DNA of 64,000 bases from UBA6623 sp965217195. GTDB lineage: Bacteria > Acidobacteriota > Terriglobia > Bryobacterales > UBA6623. A model generated the notes under the pieces. That model was given only the letters and a program-made list of their open reading frames with translations. It ran no database searches and was not told the DNA's origin. The stretch covers positions 1,550,001-1,614,000 of the forward strand of contig CBDCHL010000005.1 in the NCBI GenBank assembly GCA_965217195.1, written 5' to 3'. The position numbers and the translations under genes were made by a program. The stretch's first letter is position 1. Every line of letters starts with the position of its first letter. Of this stretch, positions 52,116 through 63,617 are shown piece by piece.

Positions 52116-54104
52116 TTACGGGTTCGGTGTTGCTTCGCGGAGCCGGTCAGTGTAGCGGGCCGTGGGATCCCAGAACATCCAGCCGCTTGCGCGGGCATCG
52201 ACCGCGGCTTTCAACTGCGAGCGAAGCATTGCCACGGATAGAGGTGTCTTTGGATCGCGCGGGTCGGGGAAGTTTTGCAACCAGGGGCGCAGCTTCTTGC
52301 TTTCTCCGCGCAAGCGCGCGGCCGCGGCTTCGAGGTTTTCGCGGACCAGTGGATAGGCGTTTTCCAGCGGATCGGTCGCCAGGCCCTCAAAGGATGACGG
52401 ATAGAGCATCGGGCAGATGTAATCCACCTCGGCGGCAAGCTCCTCGAGCTTCTGCCCGACAATGCCTGCGCTGCGCACCGTACAAACCGAGCCTAGAACC
52501 GTTGCCGCGACGTAGACGTTCTCGGGGACGAGCACAGCCGAGGCCTCTCGAAGAAACCGAGTGATGTTTGCAAGCCGTCGCTCTAGATCCGCCTCGGTGA
52601 TCCCTTCCGAGCTCAACTTGGAGGCCGGGTAGCGAACGAAGTCAAACTGCACTTCGTCGAATCCGGCTGCCGCGGCGGCACGAGCGACGGCGACATTGTA
52701 GTCGCGAACCGGCTTGGAGGCCGGATCGGTCCACGCGGTGCCTGAAGCGTCGTGGACGATCTTGTTGGTTTCGCGGCTGCGAAGAGCCAAGTCGGGCCGG
52801 GCGCTCACCAGCGGATCGTCGCGAAACACGCCCACGTGGGCGATGGTGTACGCACCGCGCTTCTTCCAGGCCGAGACTCGCCTCGCCAAGTCGCCCTCAA
52901 CCGATGACCTGCCTTGGCGACCCGCTCGGGCCAGCTCGTGCTCGACGGGCAAACTTAGGTAGCCTCGGGGCGTTTTGATGCCGACGATCACGGAATTCGC
53001 GAAGCCGCCGTCGATCAACTCTTCGATGCGCCCGAGCTGCTCTGACTTGGCGAGGTTCGCGGCGCTGAGGTAGACGCCGCGGACTTCGAACGGTGTGAGC
53101 CGCAGCGAGGTTTCTTGACCCTGATCCTCCAACTCGGCTCGACGATAGCCCGGAGCCTTGACGAGGAGCCGTTGACCCTGTTGGGGCTCGAAGGAAAAGC
53201 GGCCGTCGGCGTCGGTGGTGACGCGATGTCCGGCGTAATAAAGCTTGGCGCCGGCGATGGGCTGTGCGGTTGCTTCGTCGGCGATGACGCCTGCGAAAGC
53301 CGGGGGAGTTTCTTCGGCGGGGGGTTCCGAGGCAAACCGTGGCAAGAGAACAAGGGCGATTATCAACAGCGCCAACGCCAAGCCGAGCGCCACAGCGGTG
53401 CCGAGGCTCGGTCGCGTCGACGGAGTGGGTTGGGACTCGGGATCCTGGGACGTGTCGAAATCTTCACTCGGGGATTGCTCGTCGGTAGCGGGCGGGGCGA
53501 CCGGTTCGGCTACGGGTTCAACCGGCCGCGGCTCGGACTCGACCGCGGCTTCATCGTCCCGCCGGCCGGTCGTAGTCAACTCGAGCGGTTCGGGATAGAG
53601 GGGAAGATATTGAAAAGAGGGCTGTTCCCCGACGCCGCGGGAAACAGGGGTGGCGAGAACACAGCGGATGTCGATACCGTGGCCCTCGGCCAGCCATTTG
53701 GCCGCCGCCAGCGTTTCGCTTTCGCCGCTATCAGTTACGATAACGACCCGTTGCTCGTGGTTGATGCTACCTATCTCGCCGCCCAGAAAACCTTCGAGTT
53801 CCCGTCGCCTTTCAGGCGCTAGGGCGGCAAGAAAACGGGAGGGCCTCCAGCGGGCTGCCAGCCCCGCGCCCTCGAGCGCCGCTCCGAGCAAGGAGGAATC
53901 GCCGCTGTGAGGCAAAACGACGACGACGGAACGGCCCTCCCCATCAAGCGCTAAGAGATCGGCCCGATACTCGCTCTGGTCTGCCAGCCGAACACGTTTC
54001 CCAATAAAGAAAAGCCGGCCTGCCGGCCCCGACAGCAAAGGTTCCGGCCGAGCCAGAATAAACTCGCTCAGATCCGGCGGCGCGCTGGGGGAGGACAACT
54101 GCAC
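52116..54104 (-). CDS. Membrane-anchored DUF4015 glycoside-hydrolase-like protein
   Basis: A protein of 662 residues with four parts. Residues 1-175 resemble an inactive nuclease-like fold of the NucS/DUF91 type (YRADLLALDGEGRSVVVVLP), which lacks the E-x-K catalytic pair. A Pro/Glu-rich linker leads to one membrane helix at about 234-255 (TAVALGLALALLIIALVLLP). Residues 270-335 form a carboxypeptidase-regulatory-like Ig domain (GAKLYYAGHRVTTDADGRFS). The end, about 343-655, is a DUF4015 TIM barrel (VRGVYLSAANLAKSEQLGRI, FDEVQFDFVRYP, VDYICPMLYPSSFEG, SGWMFWDPTARYTDRL) with likely acidic catalytic residues. The barrel would lie outside the membrane. Confidence 0.85.
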   Translation of the reverse strand: MQLSSPSAPPDLSEFILARPEPLLSGPAGRLFFIGKRVRLADQSEYRADLLALDGEGRSVVVVLPHSGDSSLLGAALEGAGLAARWRPSRFLAALAPERRRELEGFLGGEIGSINHEQRVVIVTDSGESETLAAAKWLAEGHGIDIRCVLATPVSRGVGEQPSFQYLPLYPEPLELTTTGRRDDEAAVESEPRPVEPVAEPVAPPATDEQSPSEDFDTSQDPESQPTPSTRPSLGTAVALGLALALLIIALVLLPRFASEPPAEETPPAFAGVIADEATAQPIAGAKLYYAGHRVTTDADGRFSFEPQQGQRLLVKAPGYRRAELEDQGQETSLRLTPFEVRGVYLSAANLAKSEQLGRIEELIDGGFANSVIVGIKTPRGYLSLPVEHELARAGRQGRSSVEGDLARRVSAWKKRGAYTIAHVGVFRDDPLVSARPDLALRSRETNKIVHDASGTAWTDPASKPVRDYNVAVARAAAAAGFDEVQFDFVRYPASKLSSEGITEADLERRLANITRFLREASAVLVPENVYVAATVLGSVCTVRSAGIVGQKLEELAAEVDYICPMLYPSSFEGLATDPLENAYPLVRENLEAAAARLRGESKKLRPWLQNFPDPRDPKTPLSVAMLRSQLKAAVDARASGWMFWDPTARYTDRLREATPNP

Positions 54105-54349
54105 CGATTAAATGTGTTTTAACGGCCTAAGCGAAAGGATGGAAGATTGCTCAGAGTAACGTAAGCCACGACGCGGCGCAAGGTTGCGGTGCGAAATTGC
54201 GGGGCGAAGTGGGCGATACCGCGATTGCGCGATCGCCGCAGAGACCACTTAACTCCATAGGGGCGCGAGGTTTCGTCGGCGAGGACCCTTCTTGGGGCCT
54301 GCAAGAGCTGCCGGTTGCTTCGCTATGATGGGACGACCAACGGCTTCGG

Positions 54350-56923
54350 ATGCGCTATCCGCTCGTTGCGCCGCTTGGGGCCCTGACGGTGGGCATTGTT
54401 TCGGCGCAACACGTCCCCTTTTCGTTTTGGGAAACGCTGCTTTCCTGTCTTCTATGCGGCTTGCTCGCCTGGGTCGGAGTACGTTTTGGCGCCGTCCGCG
54501 CGGTCCGTTTCGCTGGGCTCGCCGGGTTTGCGTTTCTAGGGGCCATCCTCGCGTCGGCCGAGCGCAGTTCCGACCCGGTGCGTGTCTCTTCGGTTCTTGA
54601 GCGTGAACAAGCGCCCCCGGAAGACCCCGTGCGCTTGAGAGGCTGGGTCTCGCGGCCACCCGAGTCTCTGGGTCTCGCCGACCGCTTCATCTTGGAAGCG
54701 GAGACGATTTTTCGGGACAAGCCGGTCCGCGGCGGCGTGCGGGTCACGGTCTACCGGTCGGAGGAGGAACCGCCCCTAGCCCTCGAGTACGGCCAACGGA
54801 TCGAGTTTCTCGCGTCAGTTCGCGGACCTCGTAACTTCGGCAACCCGGGTAGCTTTGACTGGTCCGGGTATTTGCGCCGCCAAGGTATCTATCTAACGGC
54901 CTACGTACGTTCCGGGACGCCGATTTTCGACTTGCCGGGAAAAGGGGGTTTGGCGTGGAAGGCCCGGCTGTGGGACCTACGGCGTGGGGCGGCCGAGCGC
55001 TTTGATCGCCTGGTCGGCCCTACCGGCAGTGAGGACGAAGACCAGGGCGCCATGATCCTCCGTGCGCTCTTGCTGGGTGACCGGCTGGGGCTGGGCCGAG
55101 AGACCGTCGAGCTTTTCCAACGGACCGGAACGTACCACGCGCTCGTTATCTCGGGTTTGCATGTCGGCGTGGTCGCCGCGCTCGCGATTTTCTTATTGCG
55201 GTTGCTCGGTGCACCCCCGCTCGTGCAAGCCGGTCTCGCGTTGTTGGCCGTGAGCTTCTACGCTCTGCTGGCCGGGAGCAAGGTGCCGGTCATGAGGGCG
55301 GGCTGGATGTTCGCAGCCGTAATGATCGCAGCGCTGGTCTATAGGCGGCGGCGATCGCTGAACGTCGTCGCCGGTACCGCGTTTTGTTTCCTGGTATTAG
55401 ATCCAGATCTGCTGTTCGAGGCCGGTTTTCAGATGTCATTTCTTGCGGTCGCAGTCATTGCAGGGATCGGCGTGCCCCTGCTCGAAATGACGGTCGAACC
55501 CTATCGAAGGGCTTTGCGCGACATCTGGAATGAGGACCTGGACCTTCACCTACCCCCGCCCGTCGCACAGCGGCGCGTCGCCATGCGGATGATTCTCACG
55601 CCGTTACGTGCGCTGACCGGCCTACCGAAAAAAGTCCTTGCTTGGACGATCTGCGGGCCGCTGAAGATCGTCACGTGGTGCGCGGCGCTTGCTCTTGTTT
55701 CGCTTGTGATTCAGGTCGGTCTCGCGCTGCCGCTTGTGGTGCATTTCCATCGGGTTTCGTGGAGCGGTGTCTTGGCCAACCTGTTCGTTGTGCCGTTGCT
55801 GTTCATCGCTGTGCCGGCCGGGTTGGTGGGATTGCTGCTCGAGTCGCGTGGCTTGATTTCGGTCGCTCTGTGGGCGGCGTCAACGGCCGGCGAGGTGGTC
55901 GAGGCGATCGCCGCGTATCTGCTCCTCGACGTGCGGGCGCCCGGCCCGCCTGTTTGGCTCTCGATGCTGTTTGCCGCGGCGTTGTTGCTGCTCGCTTTTT
56001 CGTTTTCACGGTCCCGAAGGTGGATCTTCACGAGCGGCGCCCTCGTCGCGGCGGTCGTGATCGTGCTGCTGATTCATCCGTTTCCAGCGAGCTTCACGGC
56101 GGGCCGGTTGGAGCTGACGGCCCTCGATGTCGGCCAGGGCGAGGCGCTTCTTCTTGCGTTGCCGAATGGCAAGACAATGCTGGTCGATACGGGCGGTGCA
56201 CCGGACTACGGCGGGACCGTGCGCAGGACCATCGACATTGGCGAACAGGTCGTCTCACCGTATCTGTGGTCGCGGTCGATCCGGCGAATCGATGTCGTCG
56301 CAGTGTCGCATCTCGATACCGATCACGTTGGGGGTTTGCCGGCGGTCCTTGCGAATTTCCGTGTCGGAGAACTGTGGGTGGCTGAAGACAGCCTTGGCAC
56401 GGCGTTTTCCTCCGTAAGGAAGGCGGCGGCGGAGCACGGCGTGCCGATTGTTCCCCTGCGGCGGGGGGACCGCCGCTCGCTCGACGGCGTTCGGTTCGAG
56501 GTGCTCGGGCCGTCAAGCGGCATGAACAGTCTGAGCCGCAATGACCGCTCGCTGGTCTTGTCGGCGACTTTCGGTGACCACCGCTTTCTATTGACGGGCG
56601 ACGTTGAGGAGGAGGGAGAGACAGCCTTGCTCGATGGAGCCGTGAAGAACCTCGGCGAAACCCAGGTCTTGAAAGTCGCCCACCACGGCAGCCGGACGTC
56701 AACGCACCCTCTGTTTCTCGAGCAGGTGCGTCCGTGGTTTGGGTTGATCTCGGCGGGGTACCGCAACCCGTACCGACATCCTCACCCGACGGTCGTCGAG
56801 AGGATGGAGCAAAAGGGCGTCATTGTACTGCGTACGGATAAGGAAGGCGCGATTACAGTCAGCACGGACGGGCAGCGGCTGCGGGTGAGCACGTTTCGGC
56901 GGGATCGAGCAGGGCTGCGATGA
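54350..56923 (+). CDS. comEC: DNA uptake channel ComEC/Rec2
   Basis: A membrane protein of 857 residues that carries transforming DNA into the cytosol. The N-terminal part has the DUF4131 OB-like domain (FILEAETIFRDKPVRGGVRV, FGNPGSFDWSGYLRRQGIYL). The middle is the Competence domain (TGTYHALVISGLHVGVVAAL, LAGSKVPVMRAGWMFAAVMI, LLFEAGFQMSFLAVAVIAGI). The end is a metallo-beta-lactamase-like domain with LDVGQGEALLLALPNGKTML, SHLDTDHVGGLPAVL and VLKVAHHGSRTS, in which a nuclease activity has been proposed. Full length and no frameshift. It suggests that the organism is or was naturally transformable. Confidence 0.95.
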   Translation: MRYPLVAPLGALTVGIVSAQHVPFSFWETLLSCLLCGLLAWVGVRFGAVRAVRFAGLAGFAFLGAILASAERSSDPVRVSSVLEREQAPPEDPVRLRGWVSRPPESLGLADRFILEAETIFRDKPVRGGVRVTVYRSEEEPPLALEYGQRIEFLASVRGPRNFGNPGSFDWSGYLRRQGIYLTAYVRSGTPIFDLPGKGGLAWKARLWDLRRGAAERFDRLVGPTGSEDEDQGAMILRALLLGDRLGLGRETVELFQRTGTYHALVISGLHVGVVAALAIFLLRLLGAPPLVQAGLALLAVSFYALLAGSKVPVMRAGWMFAAVMIAALVYRRRRSLNVVAGTAFCFLVLDPDLLFEAGFQMSFLAVAVIAGIGVPLLEMTVEPYRRALRDIWNEDLDLHLPPPVAQRRVAMRMILTPLRALTGLPKKVLAWTICGPLKIVTWCAALALVSLVIQVGLALPLVVHFHRVSWSGVLANLFVVPLLFIAVPAGLVGLLLESRGLISVALWAASTAGEVVEAIAAYLLLDVRAPGPPVWLSMLFAAALLLLAFSFSRSRRWIFTSGALVAAVVIVLLIHPFPASFTAGRLELTALDVGQGEALLLALPNGKTMLVDTGGAPDYGGTVRRTIDIGEQVVSPYLWSRSIRRIDVVAVSHLDTDHVGGLPAVLANFRVGELWVAEDSLGTAFSSVRKAAAEHGVPIVPLRRGDRRSLDGVRFEVLGPSSGMNSLSRNDRSLVLSATFGDHRFLLTGDVEEEGETALLDGAVKNLGETQVLKVAHHGSRTSTHPLFLEQVRPWFGLISAGYRNPYRHPHPTVVERMEQKGVIVLRTDKEGAITVSTDGQRLRVSTFRRDRAGLR

Positions 56924-56956
56924 CGCCGGCACTCGCCAACCGCACGGCCGATATCG

Positions 56957-57349
56957 TCATTCCTCGTCCGGCGGACTTGCTTCCATTGCCGCATTTTCTT
57001 CGGCCGGTGCACTCATGTCGATTGAGGGTGTCTCGGGCCGCACCTCAACGCGGGTCATATTGTCCATGAAGGTGAAGGTGAGCATGATTCCCAGGAAGCA
57101 AAGCCCGCCGACGAAGATCGTTGCGTTCAGGGGCTTATCCCAGCGCAAGTGCATGAAGAAAAGGGCCACCAACGAGGCCTTGATCGAGGCGATCACCATG
57201 GCGATGATCACGTTGGTCGTGGTTGATCCGAAATTCACGCCGGCGGCTAGGACGGTGATAACCGTGAGTGCAATCAGTGCGCCTAGGACCACAAGGTAGA
57301 TCTTCGGGCCGCCGTGATGGACGTGTTCGTGTTGAGAATCGGTTTTCAT
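56957..57349 (-). CDS. Cytochrome c oxidase subunit IV family protein
   Basis: A membrane protein of 130 residues with three helices: KIYLVVLGALIALTVITVLA, NVIIAMVIASIKASLVALFF and FVGGLCFLGIMLTFTFMDNM. The middle helix with the A-S-I-K-A-x-L-V-A-x-x-F-M-H-L motif is the hallmark of this small oxidase subunit (caa3 CtaF type). A His-rich start (HEHVHHGG) and an acidic tail are present. It is the last gene of the oxidase operon, 21 bases after coxC. Confidence 0.9.
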   Translation of the reverse strand: MKTDSQHEHVHHGGPKIYLVVLGALIALTVITVLAAGVNFGSTTTNVIIAMVIASIKASLVALFFMHLRWDKPLNATIFVGGLCFLGIMLTFTFMDNMTRVEVRPETPSIDMSAPAEENAAMEASPPDEE

Positions 57350-57370
57350 GGCCGTCCCTTTCCCGCGACG

Positions 57371-58038
57371 CTACCCGACCAAATAGAGCAGCGGAAAAAG
57401 ATAGATCCAAATCAAGTCGACCAGGTGCCAATAGAGCCCGACCAAATCGACGGGTGTGAAATAGCGACTCGAGAAGTCTCCGCGCACCGACCGCCAAAGC
57501 ACCCAACCCATCGCCGCCATCCCGCCGAGGATGTGAATACCGTGCAGGCCGGTCATCATGAAATAGAAGCTGAAGAAGATATGCTGGTTGGCCACGACGC
57601 CGCCCTCGAAGGCATAGAACGTTCCGGGCAGCAGACCGTCGTGGAACTTGTGGGCATACTCGACATACTTGATGACGAGAAAGACGGCGGAGAAGCCGAG
57701 CGTGGCCGTCAAGTAAGCGATCAACGCACGGCGCTTATCCGTTTGCGCGGCCCAAACCGCCATCACCATCGTGAAGCTGCTGAGCAATAGGACGATCGTA
57801 TTGACGGCCCCGAGAGTGCGGTCGAGGTGATGATGCGCTTCGATAAACGCCTCGGGGTGCATCGACTGCAAGATGCCGTAAGCGACGAAGAGTCCGCCGA
57901 AGAGCAGCAGCTCGGTGACCAGGAACAGCCACATGCCGATCTTCCCGGCGTCGAACTGCTGCTCGGCGTCGGTGAAGTGGTGTTGCAGAAACGGTTCGTG
58001 CCGATCTTCGCCGCCGGGCAGGCTGAGGGCCGAATCGC

Positions 58039-58042
<4 letters not shown>
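57371..58042 (-). CDS. coxC: Cytochrome c oxidase subunit III
   Basis: A membrane protein of 223 residues. It has five to six helices, with family markers GKIGMWLFLVTELLLFGGLF, HHHLDRTLGAVNTIVLLLSS, FFSFYFMMTGLHGIHILGGM and the C-terminal YWHLVDLIWIYLFPLLYLVG. The ATGA overlap with the coxA stop codon implies coupled translation. It supports the proton- and oxygen-channel integrity of subunit I. The length matches the short bacterial form. Confidence 0.95.
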
Positions 58043-59733
<1,691 letters not shown>

Positions 59734-59758
59734 GGTTGTGAACTCGTCGAGCGGTGTG

Positions 59759-60796
59759 CTACTCGGCCCCGCTCGGTGTCGGCTTGTCTCCGCCCTCTTC
59801 GTGGTCGGGGGGATCATCCTGCCGCCCGTCTTGACTTTCCGTAGCCGCGGCCTCGGGTCCGCGGATCAAGGCGATCAAGGCGTTGATTTCACGCTCGCGC
59901 AGCAGGCCCTGAAAAGTCGGCATGGTAGCGGGGAATCCGGCGACGATCTTCGCCTGCGGCTTCATCAGCGACTCGAGGATGTAATTCTCATCCATCGTCA
60001 CGGTCGTGCCGTCTTTCAGCTTTCGCTCGGTTCCCCAGGTGCCTTCGAAGCCGGGTCCCTCGATGACCCTCTTGTCGAGCGCATGGCAGGTGTTGCAGCC
60101 GCGAATGCGGTAGAGAATCTTTCCGAATTCGTGGGGCGGCAGGTCCTTACCCAGGTCGCCCCCGGTGGCGAGCCACTCGTCAAAATCGGCCGGCGTGTCG
60201 ACGGTGACCTTCCCGAGCATGTCGGAATGTCCCTTGCCGCAATACTCGGTACAGAAAAGGACGCGTTCGCCGATGTCCTCCGCCTGGAACCACAGTTCGG
60301 TGTAGCGGTTCGGCAACACGTCCTGCTTGACGCGGAAGGTCGGCAGGAAAAAGCTGTGAATGACGTCTTCGGAGATCATCACCATCCGAATCGGCCGCCC
60401 GGCGGGGACGTGAATCTCGTTGATGGCGCGGGTGCCGTCGGGGTATTCGAAAGCCCACAGCCACTTCTTCGCCATGACCTTGATCTCAAGGGCGTTGCCG
60501 GGGCTGACGCGGGCGTCCATAAAGCCGTGAAAGCCGGTCCAGAAGATGATGCCCAGCGGGATCATAGGAAGCAACGTCCAGGCCGTTTCGAGTTTCATGT
60601 TGTGACGGATATCGGGCGTCGGTCCGTCGTTGCCGCGGCGGCGGCGATAGCGCAGCGCGAAGTAGGCGGTCAGACCGGTAACGAGAAAGAAGAAGAAGAC
60701 GCTGATCCAAAAAATCAGCATGTAGGTGTCGTCAACCTGCCCCGCGTATTCCGACGCCTCGGGCGGCATCATGATGGAGCGAAGCCACGTCACCCC
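59759..60796 (-). CDS. coxB: Cytochrome c oxidase subunit II with fused cytochrome c
   Basis: A protein of about 345 residues. Two N-terminal helices (LIFWISVFFFFLVTGLTAYF, LLPMIPLGIIFWTGFHGFM) precede a CuA domain with SEDVIHSFFLPTFRVKQDVL and FCTEYCGKGHSDM. The C-terminal part is a cytochrome c domain with CNTCH (numbered from GTG 60796: about Cys234 to His238) and a methionine in FPATMPTFQG. This fusion is the definition of caa3-type oxidases. I chose GTG 60796 because it overlaps the SCO stop codon as GTGA; ATG 60772 and ATG 60838 are alternatives. Confidence 0.93.
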   Translation of the reverse strand, partial: GVTWLRSIMMPPEASEYAGQVDDTYMLIFWISVFFFFLVTGLTAYFALRYRRRRGNDGPTPDIRHNMKLETAWTLLPMIPLGIIFWTGFHGFMDARVSPGNALEIKVMAKKWLWAFEYPDGTRAINEIHVPAGRPIRMVMISEDVIHSFFLPTFRVKQDVLPNRYTELWFQAEDIGERVLFCTEYCGKGHSDMLGKVTVDTPADFDEWLATGGDLGKDLPPHEFGKILYRIRGCNTCHALDKRVIEGPGFEGTWGTERKLKDGTTVTMDENYILESLMKPQAKIVAGFPATMPTFQGLLREREINALIALIRGPEAAATESQDGRQDDPPDHEEGGDKPTPSGAE

Positions 60797-61710
60797 ACAC
60801 CCGCCAAGCCTGTCGCCGAGGCTTTTTCCCGTCGCCAAAGCCGCACCATGACGACCCCCAGTACGAAGACCGTCAGCGCTCCCGATGCACGCATGAAGTT
60901 CATCGCGAAAGGAACATAGGAACGGGCATCGGGGTCGTAGTAAAAGCAGAACAGCAGCAGCCGATCGACCGGGCTGAACGCGAACTTGGATTCGGCGGCT
61001 TCGGTCAGCGCAAGACGCACGTCCCGCGGGTCGTAGTCAATGCCGTAGAGGTAGCGCGAGATCTTTCCGGCGGGAGTGAGGATGAAGATCGCCGCGGTGT
61101 GAGCCCACTCTTGGCGGGCTTCGTTGAATTTGTACCGAAAGCCCAACTGGTTCGCCAGCCGCGCGACGTTGCCGTCGTAGTCGCTCAGGAAATGCCAACC
61201 CGGCGCGGGCCGCCCGTAAGCAGCCAGATAGGCCTGTTTCTTCTCGCGCGCAAGGGCCGGCATTTCGCGCGGGTCGATGCTGATGGTGACAACCTCGAAT
61301 TCATCACCGGGCGTCCATGGGATTTCGCGCAGACTGTTGGTCTGTCCGCGCAGCGTCAAGTTGCACAGCATCGGGCAGGCGTAGTAGACGAGGTTGACGA
61401 TCAGGGGCCGCCCAGTCGCGAAGAAGTCACCGAGGCGCACGGGCCGCGAGCTTTCGTCGAGGAAGGTCATGTCGAGATCGACCGATTCGCCGATGCGTTC
61501 CTCGATGCCGACGTTTTCGAGTTCAGTGGGAAGCTCGGAAGCGGCCGGAAGGACGGTTGCGAACAGCAACATCGCGGCGGCCGCGAGCCGGCGCGCGGGC
61601 TCGGTGAGATAGGCGAACAACCTGGGACGAATCGGTTCCGTGGGTGAGGTAGTGCGGGCCTGCGGCGATCGTGCGACGGGATCCCAGATTCGGTACGGCG
61701 TTTGTGCCAT
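60790..61710 (-). CDS. SCO1/SenC copper-chaperone protein
   Basis: A protein of 306 residues. A long N-terminus (45 residues before the hydrophobic segment LAAAAMLLFATVLPAASELP) precedes the thioredoxin-like domain with the copper cysteine pair NLVYYACPMLCNLTLRGQTN, the partner histidine in EWAHTAAIFILTPAG and the strand EVVTISIDPREMPALAREKK. A second helix near the C-terminus (GALTVFVLGVVMVRLW) ties it to the membrane on both sides. It should load copper into the CuA site of coxB encoded directly downstream. ATG 61710 has a GCAGGAA site. Confidence 0.93.
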   Translation of the reverse strand: MAQTPYRIWDPVARSPQARTTSPTEPIRPRLFAYLTEPARRLAAAAMLLFATVLPAASELPTELENVGIEERIGESVDLDMTFLDESSRPVRLGDFFATGRPLIVNLVYYACPMLCNLTLRGQTNSLREIPWTPGDEFEVVTISIDPREMPALAREKKQAYLAAYGRPAPGWHFLSDYDGNVARLANQLGFRYKFNEARQEWAHTAAIFILTPAGKISRYLYGIDYDPRDVRLALTEAAESKFAFSPVDRLLLFCFYYDPDARSYVPFAMNFMRASGALTVFVLGVVMVRLWRREKASATGLAGVG

Positions 61711-61855
61711 GATTTCCTGCCGCCCTTTCAGGGCTTAACTTCCTTACGCGCTTACCCAGGGTTCCGCCTAACGGCTCCACCCTAGGCTATATTCCTGGTG
61801 CCGCTCCGCGGTTCCCGGGCGCTCGATCTCATGCCCCATACTCTCGGGGCTCGGT
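61711..61855. other. Gap within the respiratory operon
   Basis: This gap is longer than the others in the operon and could hold an internal promoter for the sco-cox part. I saw no clear promoter, hairpin or gene. Confidence 0.3.
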
Positions 61856-62413
61856 TTAGGGCTTCGCCGCAGCGGCACGATTCTCTTCTCCCGATACGGC
61901 CCCTTCCGCGTCCGCTTCAATTTTCACCGGCACCGGGCTGGTCGAATAGGGAAACCGGCCCTCGGCCGCCTCCGCCGAGATGAGTTCCATGGCACGGTCA
62001 ATCGGGAGGCGAACCGATTGGCCGGCGGCATCGAGATATTGATAGGAGTGCAGCCGGTTCCGCTCTCGCGAGCGCACATCGATTAAGGTCTCGGCGACCG
62101 GATCGAGAACGCGCCGATAGACCTGTCTTTCGTATACCCGGTCGAATACAGCCTGCACTCCGGCGATAACGCCAATCAGAACCACGATGATCGCCAGCCC
62201 CCAAAGCCCGACGGCGCTCATGCGAGGCTCGGTGCGGTCGTACCCTATGTCCGCCGCTGCCGGTGTTGTTGTGGACGTTGCCGTTGACACAATCCGTTCC
62301 CGAAGGCTCTTATCGTCCGCCGTCGGGTGAATGAGCGGCGGCGATGGGTCGGGAGGCGCGTTATGCTCGTCCACCGCGGAGGCTATATCGCCAGGTGCAA
62401 TGGGCTTAGGCAT
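61856..62413 (-). CDS. Small membrane protein of the act/cox operon
   Basis: A protein of 185 residues with one membrane helix in the middle (LWGLAIIVVLIGVIAGVQAV), a Pro/Ser-rich cytosolic start, and a C-terminal part that reads RVLDPVAETLIDVRSRERNR and SVRLPIDRAMELISAEAAEG. The end part (YQYLDAAG, then VRLPIDRAMEL) recalls small proteins encoded between alternative complex III genes and cytochrome oxidase genes. Its ATG overlaps the actF stop region by eight bases. A role in assembly or in joining the two complexes is plausible but unproven. Confidence 0.75.
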   Translation of the reverse strand: MPKPIAPGDIASAVDEHNAPPDPSPPLIHPTADDKSLRERIVSTATSTTTPAAADIGYDRTEPRMSAVGLWGLAIIVVLIGVIAGVQAVFDRVYERQVYRRVLDPVAETLIDVRSRERNRLHSYQYLDAAGQSVRLPIDRAMELISAEAAEGRFPYSTSPVPVKIEADAEGAVSGEENRAAAAKP

Positions 62414-63610
62414 TCTTGAACCCCAGTGAGCGCTCGAAGCGCGGATCGCCTACGGGCGTCAAGACACGCCCCCGCAGCCGCGACCAAAAGGCGCATGCGA
62501 AGACGCTGCCCACGGCGGCGAGCGTCGTTAGATCCAGCCAATGAAAGTGCGCGCCGTGCGGGTCGAGCGTCGGCATTACGATCCAATACAAGTCGGCGTA
62601 ATGCATCGCCAACATCCAGGTCGCCATTCCGGCCAGCCAGGCCGTATTTCGTTTCGCCGCGCGCGGCAGCAGCAGCAAGAAGGGGAACAAGAAATGCCCG
62701 AAGACGAGAAGCTGCGTCAGCGGCAGCCACCCTTCTGCCATGCGATGCCGAAACCAGATCGTTCCTCGGGAATATTGCCGTACCAAATGAGCATGTATTG
62801 CGAGAAAGCGATGTAGCTCCAAAACACTGTCAGCGCGAAGAGCCATTTCCCGAGATCGTGATAGTGCTCGGCGTGAATGGCTTCCCGCAGAACGCCCAGG
62901 CGGCGCAGCCCGAGCGCGATCAGAATGATCGCCGCGATGAACGCCAGTGCGGCTCCGGAGTAGAAATAGATGCCGAAGATCGTCGAGTACCAATGCGGGT
63001 CTAGCGACATCAGCCAGTCAAACGACGCGAAGGTCGCGGTCAGAAACACCACTAACAAGCCGGGCGCGCTCCAGCGCCTCGCCGACCAGGTGTGTTCGAC
63101 GTCTTTCGTCGTGTCCTGGGCTTCGGAATGACCGATCAACTTGCGGGCGAACAGGGTCCAAACGCCGAAGTAGATCGCCGTCCGCAGGTAGAAAAACGGC
63201 TCGTTCAAGTACGGTTGCTTGCCTTGTAGCAGGGCGTCTTTCGCCACCGCCTCGGCGTGCGTCCAGTGATAGAGTTCATGCAGGCCGAACGCCACGGGGA
63301 TGAACAGCACCGCCGCCGGCGCGATCGTCGACATCACGTTTTCCATCAAGCGTCGCATCGTCACGCTCCAGGTGGAGCCTGTGATGTGCTGTACCATCAC
63401 GAAGAACATTGCCCCCAGCGCCGCCGAGACAAAGAAGACGAACGCGACGAGATAGGAAAATGCGAAGCGTTCCGCGTCCGTCGCGTACCCGCCCAGCGAC
63501 GCGCCCCACGCCACCGCACCGATCGCGAGGATCACCGCTCGGCCCCGCCTCCATAGCGCGTCGTCGAGCCGGAGGGACTCTGGATTCACAGTTGGGGTCG
63601 GTTGGTTCAT
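62406..63610 (-). pseudogene. actF: Alternative complex III subunit ActF, one frameshift
   Basis: The quinol-oxidising complex's membrane subunit is encoded in two frames. The first (63610-62717) reads VAFGLHELYHWTHAEAVAKD, FFYLRTAIYFGVWTLFARKL, and ends after YGNIPEE with an unrelated tail. The sequence continues in a second frame as TIWFRHRMAEGWLPLTQLLV then FGHFLFPFLLLLPRAAKRNT and runs to TAG 62406. The break lies in GAGGAACGATC near 62770 and is corrected by adding one base. The rest is normal, so this is either a very recent mutation or a one-base sequence error; no slippery site is present. Confidence 0.85.
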
Positions 63611-63617
63611 CGCAGTC

